A stretch of DNA of 61,267 bases, taken from NCBI GenBank assembly GCA_019057775.1, contig JAHLWT010000308.1, positions 1 through 61,267 on the forward strand, in the 5' to 3' direction. The position numbers and the translations under genes are program-made. The notes beneath the pieces were generated by a model. It searched no databases and had not been told where the DNA came from. It worked only from the letters and a program-made list of their open reading frames with translations. The stretch is from Promethearchaeota archaeon. GTDB taxonomy: Archaea; Asgardarchaeota; Lokiarchaeia; Sigynarchaeales; SOKP01. Within the stretch, counting starts at the first letter, position 1; every line of letters starts with the position of its first letter. Positions 45,287 to 54,567 of this stretch are shown in pieces.

Positions 45287-45820
45287 ATGTCTGAAAGAAA
45301 ACTTCTATTCAAAATTGTTATTGTGGGAGATGGTGGAGTAGGAAAGAGTACGATGATTCAGAGATTGCTCACAGGAATTTTTATCGCACAGAAAATCACG
45401 ATTGGGACTGATCTCGCCACCTACGACGTCCAAATTAATGACACTCTCAGTGTGAAACTTCAGATTTGGGATTTCGCAGGCGAACGGCGTTTTAGGCTTT
45501 TCCTCCCTAATTATGCGAGAGGTGCTACAGGATGTTTGCTTTGCTACGATATTACAAGACAAACAAGCTTCCAGTCATTAGAGGAATGGTATGGTATTGT
45601 TAGTAATAATGCAAGTAATCCGGTATATCTTCTTGTTGGAGAAAAACTTGACTTAGCGGAAATAAGACGGAGTGTTGACCATTCTCAAGCAGAAACCTTT
45701 AAAGATAAATATAATCTCGATTATTTCTTTGAAACATCCTCTAAAAATGGGGAAAATAATAAAGAAATATTCAAGACATTAACCCGTACGATATTACAAA
45801 GACAAGGATTTTTAGATTAA
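45287..45820 (+). CDS. Ras/Rab-like small GTPase with altered G3 and G4 motifs
   Basis: The 177-residue protein is a Ras-superfamily GTPase: P-loop GDGGVGKST (14-22), switch I with the conserved T38 (KITIGTD), G3 WDFAGERRF (61-69), G4 EKLD (119-122), G5 ETSSKNG (149-155). Two points differ from classic Rabs: the catalytic glutamine is a glutamate (E66), and the G4 asparagine is a glutamate (E119), both key to hydrolysis and guanine selection. There is no C-terminal cysteine, so no prenyl anchor. ATG at 45287 is preferred over TTG at 45278. The first half of the gene has visibly higher G+C than its neighbours. Confidence 0.9.
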   Translation: MSERKLLFKIVIVGDGGVGKSTMIQRLLTGIFIAQKITIGTDLATYDVQINDTLSVKLQIWDFAGERRFRLFLPNYARGATGCLLCYDITRQTSFQSLEEWYGIVSNNASNPVYLLVGEKLDLAEIRRSVDHSQAETFKDKYNLDYFFETSSKNGENNKEIFKTLTRTILQRQGFLD

Positions 45821-45876
45821 AATATGCTTGGTTTGATTATATTAAGAGTATACTTCCAATCCAGCAATAAAATTAA

Positions 45877-45885
45877 TTTTTTTTT
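45877..45885 (+). terminator. T-run after the Ras-like GTPase gene
   Basis: Nine T residues occur about 57 bases after the stop codon, between this gene and the convergent membrane-protein gene. This fits an archaeal oligo-T terminator. Confidence 0.45.
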
Positions 45886-46780
45886 ATTCTACCCTTAATT
45901 TTTCTTTCATTTTAGTATTTAGCGCTTCAAGACTTTCAACAATCTTAATTTGAAGATTTCTCGGTAATGGTGTGATAATCTCATTAAATTTTTCAAGATT
46001 GAAATTACTTATTTGAGTGTTATTTAAAACTAATAATGTGATAGTCAATAGAGGTGATATTAAAAGAAAGCCATAAAACAAGAATGGGACTATAAAAGGC
46101 TCTGAACCTACGTTGTTCGAGCCTGGCAGACTCAATTGAAATCCTAGTGCGGGATTTATCTTTATTAATACCATAGAGATCACATTTATAATATTTACAG
46201 TTAATAAGACTAGAATATTAATGATAGAAATGTGTTTAAAATATTTCAAGTCTAAGTAAGCAACGATATTATTCAGTTCTGCCGAAAATTCGATTTCATA
46301 CTGTTGAATTTTACTATCATCTAGAGAAGTAGTAATAATTTCTATTTTAGTATATTTCCAAATGTCAATGAAAATCCAGAAAAATCCGAAAGAGTAGATG
46401 AAAATAAACAATCCTATAAAATATAAATAATAATTATCAACCATGTGTGAATTATATAATGATTCTGAAGAAAGCCAGAAGACTAATATTAATTGTAAAA
46501 TAGCAGAAAAAAATAATCGATTTGCATTTTTTTTTTCTAATCCGAGGGGATTATAGATAATACACTTATTTCTAAATTCAGAACTTCTTTTAGATGAGCT
46601 GATAATTCTAAAAAATAGAGAAAAAGTGAATGTGATTAGCGGAAACAATAATAATAAGATGCTTTCCCAATTTTGACTCACAACTAATAAAAACAAAAGT
46701 GTAAATAAAACCAGATCTCGTATTAGACTTTCAGATATTATATCTTTTATTTGTAAGCTATAGTCGTTTTTTTCATCCAT
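45884..46780 (-). CDS. Membrane protein of unknown function
   Basis: The 298-residue protein has about six hydrophobic segments, near residues 22-38, 41-58, 88-105, 116-136, 188-208 and 232-255, with a hydrophilic part around 60-85 (SSSKRSSEFRNK) and a basic helical C-terminus (LPRNLQIKIVESLEALNTKMKEKLRVE). No motif suggests a transporter or enzyme family that I recognise. It is convergent with the small GTPase gene and divergent from gcvT. Confidence 0.65.
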   Translation of the reverse strand: MDEKNDYSLQIKDIISESLIRDLVLFTLLFLLVVSQNWESILLLLFPLITFTFSLFFRIISSSKRSSEFRNKCIIYNPLGLEKKNANRLFFSAILQLILVFWLSSESLYNSHMVDNYYLYFIGLFIFIYSFGFFWIFIDIWKYTKIEIITTSLDDSKIQQYEIEFSAELNNIVAYLDLKYFKHISIINILVLLTVNIINVISMVLIKINPALGFQLSLPGSNNVGSEPFIVPFLFYGFLLISPLLTITLLVLNNTQISNFNLEKFNEIITPLPRNLQIKIVESLEALNTKMKEKLRVE

Positions 46781-46910
46781 TTCTTTTATAAAAATGAAGA
46801 TAATAAATAAATTTTTATGATTATCATTTTAAGTAATGGAAAATGGCTCCTAACTTTAAGTCTAAAAATTTAAATTAGGCATATTACTTTATTCCACAAT
46901 ATACTTCAAA

Positions 46911-46921
46911 TACATAAATAT
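46911..46921 (+). promoter_or_regulatory. Putative TATA box for the gcv operon
   Basis: TACATAAATAT lies about 28 bases before the GTG start of gcvT, close enough for a leaderless or nearly leaderless transcript. The background is AT-rich, so this is a modest call. Confidence 0.4.
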
Positions 46922-46942
46922 GGTCTAAAGAGTGTAGAAATT

Positions 46943-48040
46943 GTGGATGATGAACAAGTAAACATTAAAAAAACACCTCTCTACGAGATACACCTAAGTC
47001 TTGGAGCTCGAATGGTCAAGTTTGCTGGTTGGCAAATGCCTGTTCAATATGAGAGCATAATAAAAGAACATGAAGCAGTTCGTTCAAATGCAGGGGTGTT
47101 TGATATCTCACATATGGGAGAATTTCTTCTTGAAGGTAAAGATGTCATAAAATTCCTCCAACATGTCATGATAAATGATTTAAATCTATTGGAGCCGTCT
47201 AAAGGGCAATATTCTTGTATGTGTTATGAAAATGGGACCGTTGTAGATGATCTTGTATATTACATGGAAACACCTGAAAAATTTAAAATGATTGTAAATG
47301 CAGGTAATATTGAAAAAGATTTACAATGGTTAAATGATCACATAAAAGACTTTGATGTGAATATAACTGATCTCTCAACAAAAAGATCTCGTATAGCATT
47401 TCAAGGACCCAAATCAGATGAATACCTTCAGTCGATAATAGATATCGATCTTTCAAAAATTAATCGATTTTATTTTGCACACTGCAATATAAATGAATCT
47501 CCTGTATTTATAGCAAGAACAGGATATACCGGCGAAAAGGGTTTTGAATTATCAGTTGATAATATTCACACAAATAAAATTTGGAATGCTTTAATAAATC
47601 TTGGAGCAACTCCTGCTGGACTAGGGGCTAGAGATTCATTGAGGCTAGAGGCATGTTATTCATTATATGGTCATGAGATTAGTGATGCGATTACTCCTGT
47701 GGAAGCGGGGCTTAGTTGGCTAGTAAAGCCTAAAGAGGGGATAGGATATATTGGAAAGGATGTTTTAATTAAACAAAAAGCAGAAGGAGCGCAAAGAGTA
47801 TTAGTTGGCCTTGATCTAGTAGATAAGGGAGTTATTAGAGGCGATTATAAAATCTTTAAAGACGAAACTGAGATTGGTTTTGTAACATCTGGTGGATATT
47901 CTCCAACCCTTAAAAAAACTATTGGATTAGGGCTTGTGAAAAGGCAATATATTGATGTTGGAACTGAAATATTTATTGAAATTCGTAATAAATTACTAAG
48001 AGGTAGGATAGTCTCCACACCATTTTACCGGAATGTGTAA
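46943..48040 (+). CDS. gcvT: Glycine cleavage system aminomethyltransferase (T protein)
   Basis: The 365-residue protein is GcvT: TPLYEIHLSLGARMVKFAGWQMPVQY near the start, GVFDISHMGEFLLEG, NDLVYY-like DDLVYYMET, IARTGYTGEKGFEL, and GLGARDSLRLEACYSLYGHE. It transfers the aminomethyl group from the H protein to a pterin carrier, releasing ammonia. In archaea with tetrahydromethanopterin C1 enzymes the carrier of GcvT is open to question. It starts with GTG at 46943; no alternative is better. It is first in a compact gcvT-H-PA-PB set on the plus strand. Confidence 0.95.
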   Translation: MDDEQVNIKKTPLYEIHLSLGARMVKFAGWQMPVQYESIIKEHEAVRSNAGVFDISHMGEFLLEGKDVIKFLQHVMINDLNLLEPSKGQYSCMCYENGTVVDDLVYYMETPEKFKMIVNAGNIEKDLQWLNDHIKDFDVNITDLSTKRSRIAFQGPKSDEYLQSIIDIDLSKINRFYFAHCNINESPVFIARTGYTGEKGFELSVDNIHTNKIWNALINLGATPAGLGARDSLRLEACYSLYGHEISDAITPVEAGLSWLVKPKEGIGYIGKDVLIKQKAEGAQRVLVGLDLVDKGVIRGDYKIFKDETEIGFVTSGGYSPTLKKTIGLGLVKRQYIDVGTEIFIEIRNKLLRGRIVSTPFYRNV

Positions 48041-48074
48041 TGTAAAAATATAATAAAAAGACTAGTGAGTTTTT

Positions 48075-48473
48075 ATGGATTATAAATTTCCAGACGAATT
48101 AAAATATACACCCACTCATGAATGGGTAAGAGTAAATGATACACAAGCGACTGTTGGGATTACAGATTTTGCTCAGCATCAATTAGGTGATATTGTGTTC
48201 GTTGAACTCCCAGAAAAAGGGATGGTTTTTGAAAAGGGAAGTAACGCGGTAGAAATTGAATCAGTGAAAGCAGTAGGAGATTTAAAAATGCCTTTATCTG
48301 GAGAAATCATTGAAATAAATGAAAAAATTGGTGATAATCCTGGACTTGTGAATTCTTCTCCATTTAACGATGGTTGGATAATAAAAATTGCATTCTCTCA
48401 TCCAATTGAAATTGATGAATTAATAACTGCTGATGAATATAAGGTAATAACTCAAAAAGAATTACAACAATAA
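48075..48473 (+). CDS. gcvH: Glycine cleavage system H protein
   Basis: The 132-residue protein is GcvH, a lipoyl carrier: YTPTHEWVRV at the N-terminus, the lipoylation site IESVKAVGDLKMPLSG with K65, and the C-terminal FNDGWIIKI. The lipoyl arm carries the aminomethyl group between the P, T and L proteins. It starts 34 bases after gcvT; GTGAG about seven bases before the ATG may serve as ribosome binding site. Lipoyl protein ligase or lipoamide dehydrogenase genes are not in this window. Confidence 0.95.
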   Translation: MDYKFPDELKYTPTHEWVRVNDTQATVGITDFAQHQLGDIVFVELPEKGMVFEKGSNAVEIESVKAVGDLKMPLSGEIIEINEKIGDNPGLVNSSPFNDGWIIKIAFSHPIEIDELITADEYKVITQKELQQ

Positions 48474-48524
48474 AATTTTTTTTCTTCATAGTTTTAGTTA
48501 ATTTTTATATTTATAATAATCGAG

Positions 48525-49874
48525 TTGTTTAAATTGGATTTTATACCTCATGATAAAAAAACTATTGCTGAGATGTTAAACGTTATCGGTATTTCCTCTT
48601 TAGAGGAACTTTATCAAGATATTCCTAATGATTTAATAATTGAAAAATCAAATTTACCTTCTGGCTTAACTGAACCAGATCTTTTACGATATATGGAAAA
48701 TATTTCTAGAAAGAATAATAATTACTCCAATTCATTCTTAGGAGCTGGATGTTATTATCACTATATTCCTACAATAGTGGATTTTGTTATATCTCGATCT
48801 GAATTTTATACATCTTATACACCATATCAAGCTGAAGCAAGCCAAGGGTATTTACAAGCCATTTATGAGTACCAAACTCTTATTTCCAAGCTCACACAAA
48901 TGGAAATTGCAAATGCAAGCATGTATGATGGCTCAACTGCTCTTGCTGAAGCTGCTATTATGGCTACTATCATTACTCGAAAAAGTACAATCATATTACT
49001 TAAAGGAATTCATCCAGAATATGAAGAAGTTGTAAAAACTTATTGTTGGGGGCAAGATATTAATATAGAAACATGTACAGAAGAAACACTCCAAACTAAA
49101 ATAAATGATAATACCGCAGCAGTTTTGATCCAAAGTCCGAATTTTTTCGGTGATATAGAAGATGTTTCAAAAATTACTCAAACTGTAAAGGAAAAATCTC
49201 CAAACTGTTTAATTGTTCAGGCTATGACTGACCCAACATGTTTAGGAGTTTTAATACCTCCCGGATCAACAGATATAGATATTTTCATAGCTGAGGGACA
49301 GTCATTTGGTATATCACCATCTTTTGGTGGTCCGGGGTTAGGTATATTTACAGCAAAACAGAAGTATTTGAGAAAAATGCCGGGAAGATTGATTGGTAAG
49401 ACAAAAGAAATTAATGGAGATCAGGAAGGATATATTTTAACGTTACAAGCTCGCGAGCAGCATATTCGGAGAGAAAAAGCAAGCTCCAATATTTGTACTA
49501 ATCAAGCCTTATGTTCTTTAGCAGCTTTAACTTATCTGTTAGCATTAGGAAGAACCGGATTAAAAGAAATTGCGTCTCAAAATATTCAAAAGGCTCATTT
49601 TCTAAAAATGCAGCTAAAAAAACTCCCAGGATATGAAATATTAAATAAGAAACCAACTTATAATGAGTTTTTAATTAAGTGTCCGAATGTTGAGTATTTA
49701 ATAGAGGCTTGTAAAGAGCGTAACCTACTCCCACCTTTAACAATTTCAAAATACTATCCTGAAATGCAAAATGTTGCCTTGGTATGCGTGACAGAAATGA
49801 ATTCGGGTAAGTCAATTGAAGCTTTTATTGATGCCGCTCAATCAGCACTAAAAAAAAAGGAGGAGAAGAACTAA
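48525..49874 (+). CDS. gcvPA: Glycine dehydrogenase (decarboxylating) subunit 1
   Basis: The 449-residue protein is the N-terminal-type P subunit found where GcvP is split: IPHDKKTIAEMLNVIGISSLEELYQDIP, FLGAGCYYHYIPTIVDFVISRSEFYTSYTPYQAEASQGYLQAIYEYQTLI, MYDGSTALAEAAIM. It does not hold the PLP lysine, which is in subunit 2. Two TTG codons are possible starts; the one at 48534 would give the usual MDFIPH N-terminus. It runs two bases short of gcvPB. Confidence 0.94.
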   Translation: MFKLDFIPHDKKTIAEMLNVIGISSLEELYQDIPNDLIIEKSNLPSGLTEPDLLRYMENISRKNNNYSNSFLGAGCYYHYIPTIVDFVISRSEFYTSYTPYQAEASQGYLQAIYEYQTLISKLTQMEIANASMYDGSTALAEAAIMATIITRKSTIILLKGIHPEYEEVVKTYCWGQDINIETCTEETLQTKINDNTAAVLIQSPNFFGDIEDVSKITQTVKEKSPNCLIVQAMTDPTCLGVLIPPGSTDIDIFIAEGQSFGISPSFGGPGLGIFTAKQKYLRKMPGRLIGKTKEINGDQEGYILTLQAREQHIRREKASSNICTNQALCSLAALTYLLALGRTGLKEIASQNIQKAHFLKMQLKKLPGYEILNKKPTYNEFLIKCPNVEYLIEACKERNLLPPLTISKYYPEMQNVALVCVTEMNSGKSIEAFIDAAQSALKKKEEKN

Positions 49875-49876
49875 TA

Positions 49877-51313
49877 ATGGATTCAGAAACTTCATTAAAT
49901 TTAGAAGGTGGAAATGAAGACGGACAGAAAAATTACGTTCCTAAAATGGATTTAGAAGAAATAGATCTTCAACATATTGTACCAGTAAATCTACTAAGAC
50001 AAGATTTACCACTTCCTAATATTTCAGAAGTAGAATTAGTTAGACATTTTATTGCTTTAAGTAGTAGAAATTATGGTGTTGATACAGGACTTTATCCCTT
50101 AGGCTCCTGCACTATGAAATTTAATCCTAAAATAAATGAGAAAATAGCAAGGTTGCCCGGATTTACTCAAACTCATCCATTACAAGACGAAAATGACGGA
50201 TCACTTGAAGTTCTCTACCATGTATCTAAACTATTAGGAGAAATAACCGGAATGGATGCTTTCACACTTCAACCAGCAGCAGGAGCTCATGGAGAATTAG
50301 TTGGTTTATTGATCATTAAAAAATATTTTGAAATAAGAGGATTAGATAAGAAAAAACTCATAATTCCTGACAGCGCTCATGGAACCAATCCCGCATCAGC
50401 GAAAATGGCTGGTTTTTCAATAATAGAATTAAATTCAAACGAAAATGGAGAAGTTCCCTTAGATCAACTAGAATTTGCAATGAAAGAAGGAGATGTCGCT
50501 GGAATAATGCTTACCAACCCGAATACATTAGGTGTTTTTGATAGGCAAATTAAGGAAATCACCCGAATCGTACATGATAATGGGGGATTATGTTATTATG
50601 ATGGAGCAAATTTGAATCCTATGCTTGAGATTTGTCGTCCTCGAGATATGGGATTTGATATTGTTCATTTAAATTTGCATAAAACTTTTTCCACTCCTCA
50701 CGGTGGAGGAGGTCCTGGTTCGGGACCCATAGGTGTAATAGATGAACTTAGCCTTTATCTTCCAGAACCTTGCATTATCTCAACTGAACAAGGGATTGTC
50801 TGCAGGGAAGGTAATGATAAGTCAATTGGAAGAATTAAAGCCTTTTGGGGTAATTTTGGAATAATAGTTCGAGCCTATGCATATATTTTAGCTTTAGGTG
50901 GTGAAGGTTTAAAACGTGTGGGGCAAATTTCTGTATTGAATGCTAATTATTTGAGAGTTAAACTCATGAAAAAATATCATCTTCCTTACAATCGGAGCTG
51001 TCAGCATGAATTTGTTTTATCCGATCGAAATATACCTAATGAAATAACTACGGAAGATGTAGCAAAACGTATTCTTGATTATGGAATATACGCTCCAACC
51101 ATCTATTTTCCTTTAATCGTACCTGGAGCATTAATGATTGAACCTACAGAGACGGAATCTATGCAATCACTAGATTCTTTTGTGGAAATAATGATAAAAA
51201 TCTTTGAAGAAGCAAAAAACGATCCTAATCTCTTAAAGACTGCTCCTCACTGCACTCCAATTAAACGTCTTGATGCTGTACTTGCTGCAAGAAAACCAAT
51301 TTTACATGATTAA
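49877..51313 (+). CDS. gcvPB: Glycine dehydrogenase (decarboxylating) subunit 2
   Basis: The 478-residue protein is the catalytic-type P subunit: LYPLGSCTMKFNPKINEKIA, DSAHGTNPASAKMAGF, YYDGANLNPML, and the PLP lysine in LNLHKTFSTPHGGGGPG (K269). With subunit 1 it decarboxylates glycine and loads the aminomethyl group on GcvH. A clear AAGGAGGAG, about ten bases before the ATG, lies inside the end of gcvPA, so translation is probably coupled. It is the last gene of the set and faces the enoyl-CoA hydratase gene. Confidence 0.95.
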   Translation: MDSETSLNLEGGNEDGQKNYVPKMDLEEIDLQHIVPVNLLRQDLPLPNISEVELVRHFIALSSRNYGVDTGLYPLGSCTMKFNPKINEKIARLPGFTQTHPLQDENDGSLEVLYHVSKLLGEITGMDAFTLQPAAGAHGELVGLLIIKKYFEIRGLDKKKLIIPDSAHGTNPASAKMAGFSIIELNSNENGEVPLDQLEFAMKEGDVAGIMLTNPNTLGVFDRQIKEITRIVHDNGGLCYYDGANLNPMLEICRPRDMGFDIVHLNLHKTFSTPHGGGGPGSGPIGVIDELSLYLPEPCIISTEQGIVCREGNDKSIGRIKAFWGNFGIIVRAYAYILALGGEGLKRVGQISVLNANYLRVKLMKKYHLPYNRSCQHEFVLSDRNIPNEITTEDVAKRILDYGIYAPTIYFPLIVPGALMIEPTETESMQSLDSFVEIMIKIFEEAKNDPNLLKTAPHCTPIKRLDAVLAARKPILHD

Positions 51314-51343
51314 CTTTATAAGTTAAAATCTGGTTAGTTAGAT

Positions 51344-52177
51344 CTAATCTGTCCAGAAATTTTTGGCTAAGCTTCTTCTTATTTTCCAAAGTTCATTCTT
51401 TTGAGAAAATCCAATTACACCTTTACCTTGATCTGCATCTTTAATTTTCCACATTCCACTAACTGCTCCCGTTAATGCTCCTGATAATACTTCGAAACCT
51501 TGAGCTGTATAGAGATCACACTCAACACCCCTATTTATTATAAATTTTAGTTGTCTCATTCCTTGCTGATTCTTAGATTTAAGTACGTCAAGTAGTTTTT
51601 CTACCTCATCATCAAGTTGATTATTTGGAACTACACGATTCCATAAATTCCATTCTACTGCTTGTTGCGCGGAGTGCAGGGCTCCTATCAAATTAATTTC
51701 CTTTGCTCTACGTCTTCCGATAAGACGTGATAATCTAGTAGTTCCACCCCATCCTGGTGTAATTCCTACATCCACTTCTGGCATCCCCCATTTACTTCTT
51801 TCTGTGGCAATGACAAAATCACATACCATTGTGATCTCTAATCCCCCACCAACAGCATAGCCATCTACCGCTGCAATTGTAATTTTATCTAATTCTTCTA
51901 TTTGATTTGCCATGTTTTGATAAAATCTTACCCGTCTTGTAATTCCATTCGCGTCGCCCCATTTCATCATTTCAGTAATATCATCACCTACACAAAAATT
52001 ATTTCCCGCACCTTTTATTACCAAAAATTTTAATTTTGTAGATTGACGTATCAGTTCTATAGCTTTGACTATTTCATCAGAGAGTTGCATGCTTAAGGCA
52101 TTTAATACTTTCGGCCTATTTAATGTAATTCTTGCTACTCGCTCTTTCTCTTCATAAATTAATTGTTCGAATTTCAT
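51344..52177 (-). CDS. Enoyl-CoA hydratase/isomerase family protein
   Basis: The 277-residue crotonase-fold protein has the oxyanion-hole motifs GAGNNFCVGDDITEM and AVDGYAVGGGLEITMVCDFVIATE, with glutamates in GGGLE and in WGMPEVDVGITPGWGGTTRL at the usual catalytic places. It adds water across 2-enoyl-CoA, as in beta-oxidation, or does a related crotonase reaction. With the acyl-CoA dehydrogenase, hydroxyacyl-CoA dehydrogenase and thiolase of the window it gives a full beta-oxidation set, though the genes are spread. Convergent with gcvPB. Confidence 0.92.
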   Translation of the reverse strand: MKFEQLIYEEKERVARITLNRPKVLNALSMQLSDEIVKAIELIRQSTKLKFLVIKGAGNNFCVGDDITEMMKWGDANGITRRVRFYQNMANQIEELDKITIAAVDGYAVGGGLEITMVCDFVIATERSKWGMPEVDVGITPGWGGTTRLSRLIGRRRAKEINLIGALHSAQQAVEWNLWNRVVPNNQLDDEVEKLLDVLKSKNQQGMRQLKFIINRGVECDLYTAQGFEVLSGALTGAVSGMWKIKDADQGKGVIGFSQKNELWKIRRSLAKNFWTD

Positions 52178-52365
52178 AAAAGTAAATTATACAAATTTCT
52201 ATATAAACATTGTTTTAGTTTAATTTGTACCTGAAAAGTCTAAATTTACATCGAGTAGAATGATTATTTTTATTATTATTATTAATAATTAAACTTTTAT
52301 AGTCTATATTAATATAAACTCTGACTCTGACAATAAATTAACATTAAAATACACTATATTCTAAA

Positions 52366-54558
52366 ATGAATTTTTGTCCAGAATGTGAAAAAGTATTATA
52401 TCCTACAAAGGATTATCTTTATTGTAAAGCTTGTAAAAGATCCTTTAAACTTAAGAAAAAAAATAAGTTAATCCCTTATCTGAGCATGGATGATAGTTCC
52501 GGTTTTAAAATTTCAAATGATTTAACTGATAACATTATTGTGAAAAGGGTAGATAAGCATGAACTTTTGAAAATGAACAAGGTAAAGCCCTTAAAATATT
52601 TCCACTTCTTCCCATACGATCAATTCAGAGAATCTCAGGAAAATCTAATTAAACAAATTGAAAAAAGTGCAAAAGAAAGAAAAAATATTTTACTTCTTGC
52701 TCCAAATGGTACTGGTAAGACCGTAATAGCTTTGAGTGCCCTACTACCACTAGCTATTGAAAAAAATTTAAAAATAATTTATATGTGCAGAACTCATGCC
52801 CAGAATCGTCGGGTTATAAAAGAAATGATTAAAATCTCTAAGTTTCATGAAATAAATAAGCTTAGCATTAAATTAAATGGGCTTTCTATTCGGGGAAGAA
52901 ATGAGATGTGTTTGAATCAGACTTTGTTAAGTTTAAAAATTAATCCAAGAGAGGCGATGGCAGTTTGTAGAGATTTAAGAAAAAATAGAAGTTGCCATCA
53001 TTTTTTAAATTTGTTAAAAAAGAAAGGAGAACTTGAAAATCCTGTTTTATTAGAACCAGAATTATTTAAAAAACCTGTAGATGCTGAAGAACTTATTCTA
53101 TTCTGTAAACAAAAGAAATTCTGCCCCTATTTTTTGAGTAAATTTCTCTTAGAATCAATGAAAGTAATTATATGTAATTATCAATGGATATATAATCCAT
53201 TTATCCGGGATCTATTTCTAAAATTTATAGGTGAAGAGTTAAATAACTGTATTTTAGTAATGGATGAATGTCACAATTTAATTGATATTGCTACTGATGT
53301 AAATTCGAATAAAATTACCCCCTATTCATTAAGATTATGTTTAAAAGATTTAGAAATGCATGCATCACCAATCCAGATGCAAAGTTTTGTGAAAATTTTA
53401 TTAGACACACTAAATCAGAAAAAGAAGGATATTGGAAGAGAAGAGAAGGCGATAAATCCAGGGAAATTGCTAGAAATTATTTATAAAAAATTGGGTTTAC
53501 GTGATTTAAATAGCTTCAAAAATATGATTGGAGATCTTCATAATTTGAGTGTTTCAATTCATGAAAATAAATTATCCAACGGAGAAATCTCTAGAGATTT
53601 TTTAGGTTCATTAGCTGAATTTTGGTTAAAATGGCTAAGAACCTATAACTTGGAAAACTACTTCTTTTGTTATAATATAAAAGAAGTAAAAGAAAAAAAA
53701 TCAATTTCACTTGAAATTGTAGCCTTAGATCCACGAGAAATGGTTATTCCAATCCTTAAACGAGCTTATACATCTCTTAATCTCTCAGGAACTGTGAATC
53801 CTTATGTGTTTAATAGTTTAATGGGCTTTAATGAGAGTGGAAAAAGCTTCAAAGGAATCATCGCAGATTCACCATTTGAAAAGAAGAATATAAAAGCCAT
53901 CATAACTGAGGGAGTGGATACTAAAGGAGTTAATAGAACACCTCTAATGTTTAAAAAGATCATTGAAAAAATCAACGAAGTTCTATTAAGTACACCTGAA
54001 AATGTAGGAATTTTTTGTGCTTCATATCGAATACTTAGGGGTCTTCTCTCGAACGGGATTGAAACTGTCGTTAAAAAAAATAATAAGAAGATATTTACAG
54101 AAGAACCAGGTTTATCTGCTTCGGATAACACTGGTCTAGTAGAAGATTTTAAAAGTATGGCTTCAAATGGTGGTGCTGTTTTGTTGGGAGTATCTGGAGG
54201 GCGAAACTCTGAAGGAGAAGATTATCCGGGAGGATTCATGAATTCTGTGATAATTGTGGGACTTCCCTATCATCTTTTAACTCCAAGAGTTGAAGCAAAA
54301 ATACATTATTATGATAAAGTGTTTAAAGGACAAGGGTGGGAATTTGCGTATCTTTATCCCGCCATTCAACGAGCGAATCAAGCTTCAGGACGCCCTATTA
54401 GAAAGATTTCTGATAAAGGAGCAATAATTTTTATGGACAGTAGATTTAAAGCAAAATATAAATGGATATCCGATTGGATAAGAAACGAATTAGAAATTGT
54501 TCCGGATAAACCCAATGCTATAATGCAAAATTTAAGTCCTTTTTGGAGCAAGGTATAA
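52366..54558 (+). CDS. XPD/Rad3-like superfamily 2 DNA helicase with fused N-terminal zinc ribbon
   Basis: The 730-residue protein opens with a zinc ribbon (MNFCPECEKVLYPTK...CKAC, C4, C7, C20, C23) like those of RPB9/TFS. The helicase follows: Walker A LLAPNGTGKTVIAL (110-123), DECH box VMDECHNLID (298-307), and motif VI QRANQASGRPIR. Cysteines at 182, 201, 210 and 253 are placed like the XPD iron-sulfur cluster. It should unwind DNA 5'-3' for repair or recombination. The ribbon fusion is unusual and could tether it to transcription or to nucleic acid. It stands alone and converges with an MFS gene. Confidence 0.88.
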   Translation: MNFCPECEKVLYPTKDYLYCKACKRSFKLKKKNKLIPYLSMDDSSGFKISNDLTDNIIVKRVDKHELLKMNKVKPLKYFHFFPYDQFRESQENLIKQIEKSAKERKNILLLAPNGTGKTVIALSALLPLAIEKNLKIIYMCRTHAQNRRVIKEMIKISKFHEINKLSIKLNGLSIRGRNEMCLNQTLLSLKINPREAMAVCRDLRKNRSCHHFLNLLKKKGELENPVLLEPELFKKPVDAEELILFCKQKKFCPYFLSKFLLESMKVIICNYQWIYNPFIRDLFLKFIGEELNNCILVMDECHNLIDIATDVNSNKITPYSLRLCLKDLEMHASPIQMQSFVKILLDTLNQKKKDIGREEKAINPGKLLEIIYKKLGLRDLNSFKNMIGDLHNLSVSIHENKLSNGEISRDFLGSLAEFWLKWLRTYNLENYFFCYNIKEVKEKKSISLEIVALDPREMVIPILKRAYTSLNLSGTVNPYVFNSLMGFNESGKSFKGIIADSPFEKKNIKAIITEGVDTKGVNRTPLMFKKIIEKINEVLLSTPENVGIFCASYRILRGLLSNGIETVVKKNNKKIFTEEPGLSASDNTGLVEDFKSMASNGGAVLLGVSGGRNSEGEDYPGGFMNSVIIVGLPYHLLTPRVEAKIHYYDKVFKGQGWEFAYLYPAIQRANQASGRPIRKISDKGAIIFMDSRFKAKYKWISDWIRNELEIVPDKPNAIMQNLSPFWSKV

Positions 54559-54567
54559 TTTTAATTT

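Noticed and set aside
45305..45562. Minus-strand frame of 85 codons in the small GTPase gene
   Set aside because: The Ras-like motifs on the plus strand are decisive, and the shadow has no plausible start or fold.
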